DNA from: Collimonas pratensis
GTDB taxonomy: Bacteria > Pseudomonadota > Gammaproteobacteria > Burkholderiales > Burkholderiaceae_D
Length of the DNA: 64,000 nt
Direction of reading: 5' to 3'
NCBI RefSeq assembly: GCF_001584185.1
Contig: NZ_CP013234.1
Span: 2,046,001 to 2,110,000 of the forward strand
Positions 63,860 through 64,000 of the stretch are shown here, in pieces. Within the stretch, counting starts at the first letter, position 1; each line of letters begins with the position of its first letter. A program made the position numbers and the translations under genes. The notes below the pieces were generated by a model. The model was not told where the DNA came from, did not search any database, and saw only the letters and a program-made list of their open reading frames with translations.

Positions 63860-64000
63860 AGGCGAAACTGATGCACGCAAAGATCGCCCGCGCCGGGCGT
63901 TGCCTGGCGTGGATGGCGTTGTCGGCGGCGGCCTTGCTTGGCGCGACCGGCGCGCAGGCCGCGTGCGTGCGGCCGGCCGGCGCTACCGAAAAAATCATCC
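63856..64000 (+). CDS. Probable minor pilin or tip adhesin, N-terminal fragment
   Basis: 48 codons before the window ends. It begins MKAKLMHAKIARAGRCLAWM, then a hydrophobic AAALLGATG core and a cleavage site near AQAA, followed by CVRPAGATEK. It overlaps the usher stop by four bases, the usual place of the tip adhesin or minor subunit in such operons. The remainder is not available, so the role is inferred from order. Confidence 0.7.
   Translation, partial: MKAKLMHAKIARAGRCLAWMALSAAALLGATGAQAACVRPAGATEKII

Noticed and set aside
61331..63880. Minus-strand open frame of 849 codons across the usher gene
   Set aside because: The plus-strand usher is unmistakable and full length. The opposite frame has shadow composition and no family features.

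Overview
The window looks like chromosomal DNA of a GC-rich betaproteobacterium, most likely an Oxalobacteraceae member such as Collimonas or a close relative. This rests on gene content and codon style read by eye; no database was searched. Genes are dense and mostly chromosomal housekeeping or transport functions. There is one very large secondary-metabolism locus, one group II intron and several families of intergenic palindromes.

Layout. 1-2 kb: metNIQ methionine importer, minus strand, metI carrying a one-base frameshift. 2.1-3.2 kb: two small unknown genes. 3.2-23.4 kb: nonribosomal peptide locus. It holds an MFS exporter, a divergent five-module NRPS of about 5,628 residues interrupted by one missing base at about 18,246, and a convergent degenerate stand-alone condensation-domain gene. 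23.7-26.4 kb: thioesterase, then a secreted lipase with its foldase. 26.5-31 kb: RND pump and adaptor. 31.3-34.2 kb: small CxxC membrane protein and a TonB receptor. 34.5-36.6 kb: isocitrate lyase, its terminator, and an ORF-less group II intron directly behind it. 36.6-42.7 kb: Lrp-type regulator, ABC importer, amino-acid dehydrogenase and 4-hydroxyphenylpyruvate dioxygenase, an apparent aromatic amino-acid uptake and breakdown unit. 42.7-44.1 kb: porin behind a strongly structured leader. 44.2-47 kb: molybdate transport and a short ModE. 47-51 kb: ClC channel, GlsB-type protein, an unknown membrane protein, RlmJ. 51.4-54.1 kb: BACON/propeller lipoprotein and an exported MsrB. 54.5-58.6 kb: TonB receptor, small-molecule kinase and PnuC-type permease. 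58.6-59.1 kb: a decayed EAL-HDOD gene. 59.6-64 kb: a chaperone-usher pilus operon running off the end.

How the parts work together. The NRPS reads as starter C-A(Leu)-T, dual C/E-A(Thr)-T, dual C/E-A(Val/Ile-like)-T, LCL-A(Ser)-T, LCL-A(Val/Ile-like)-T-TE. It would make an N-acylated pentapeptide, probably exported by the neighbouring MFS protein. I do not recognise this product. Two otherwise intact genes (metI, NRPS) each lack one base in a G/C run, so sequencing error must be excluded before calling them broken. The EAL-HDOD remnant, by contrast, has several lesions and is truly decayed.
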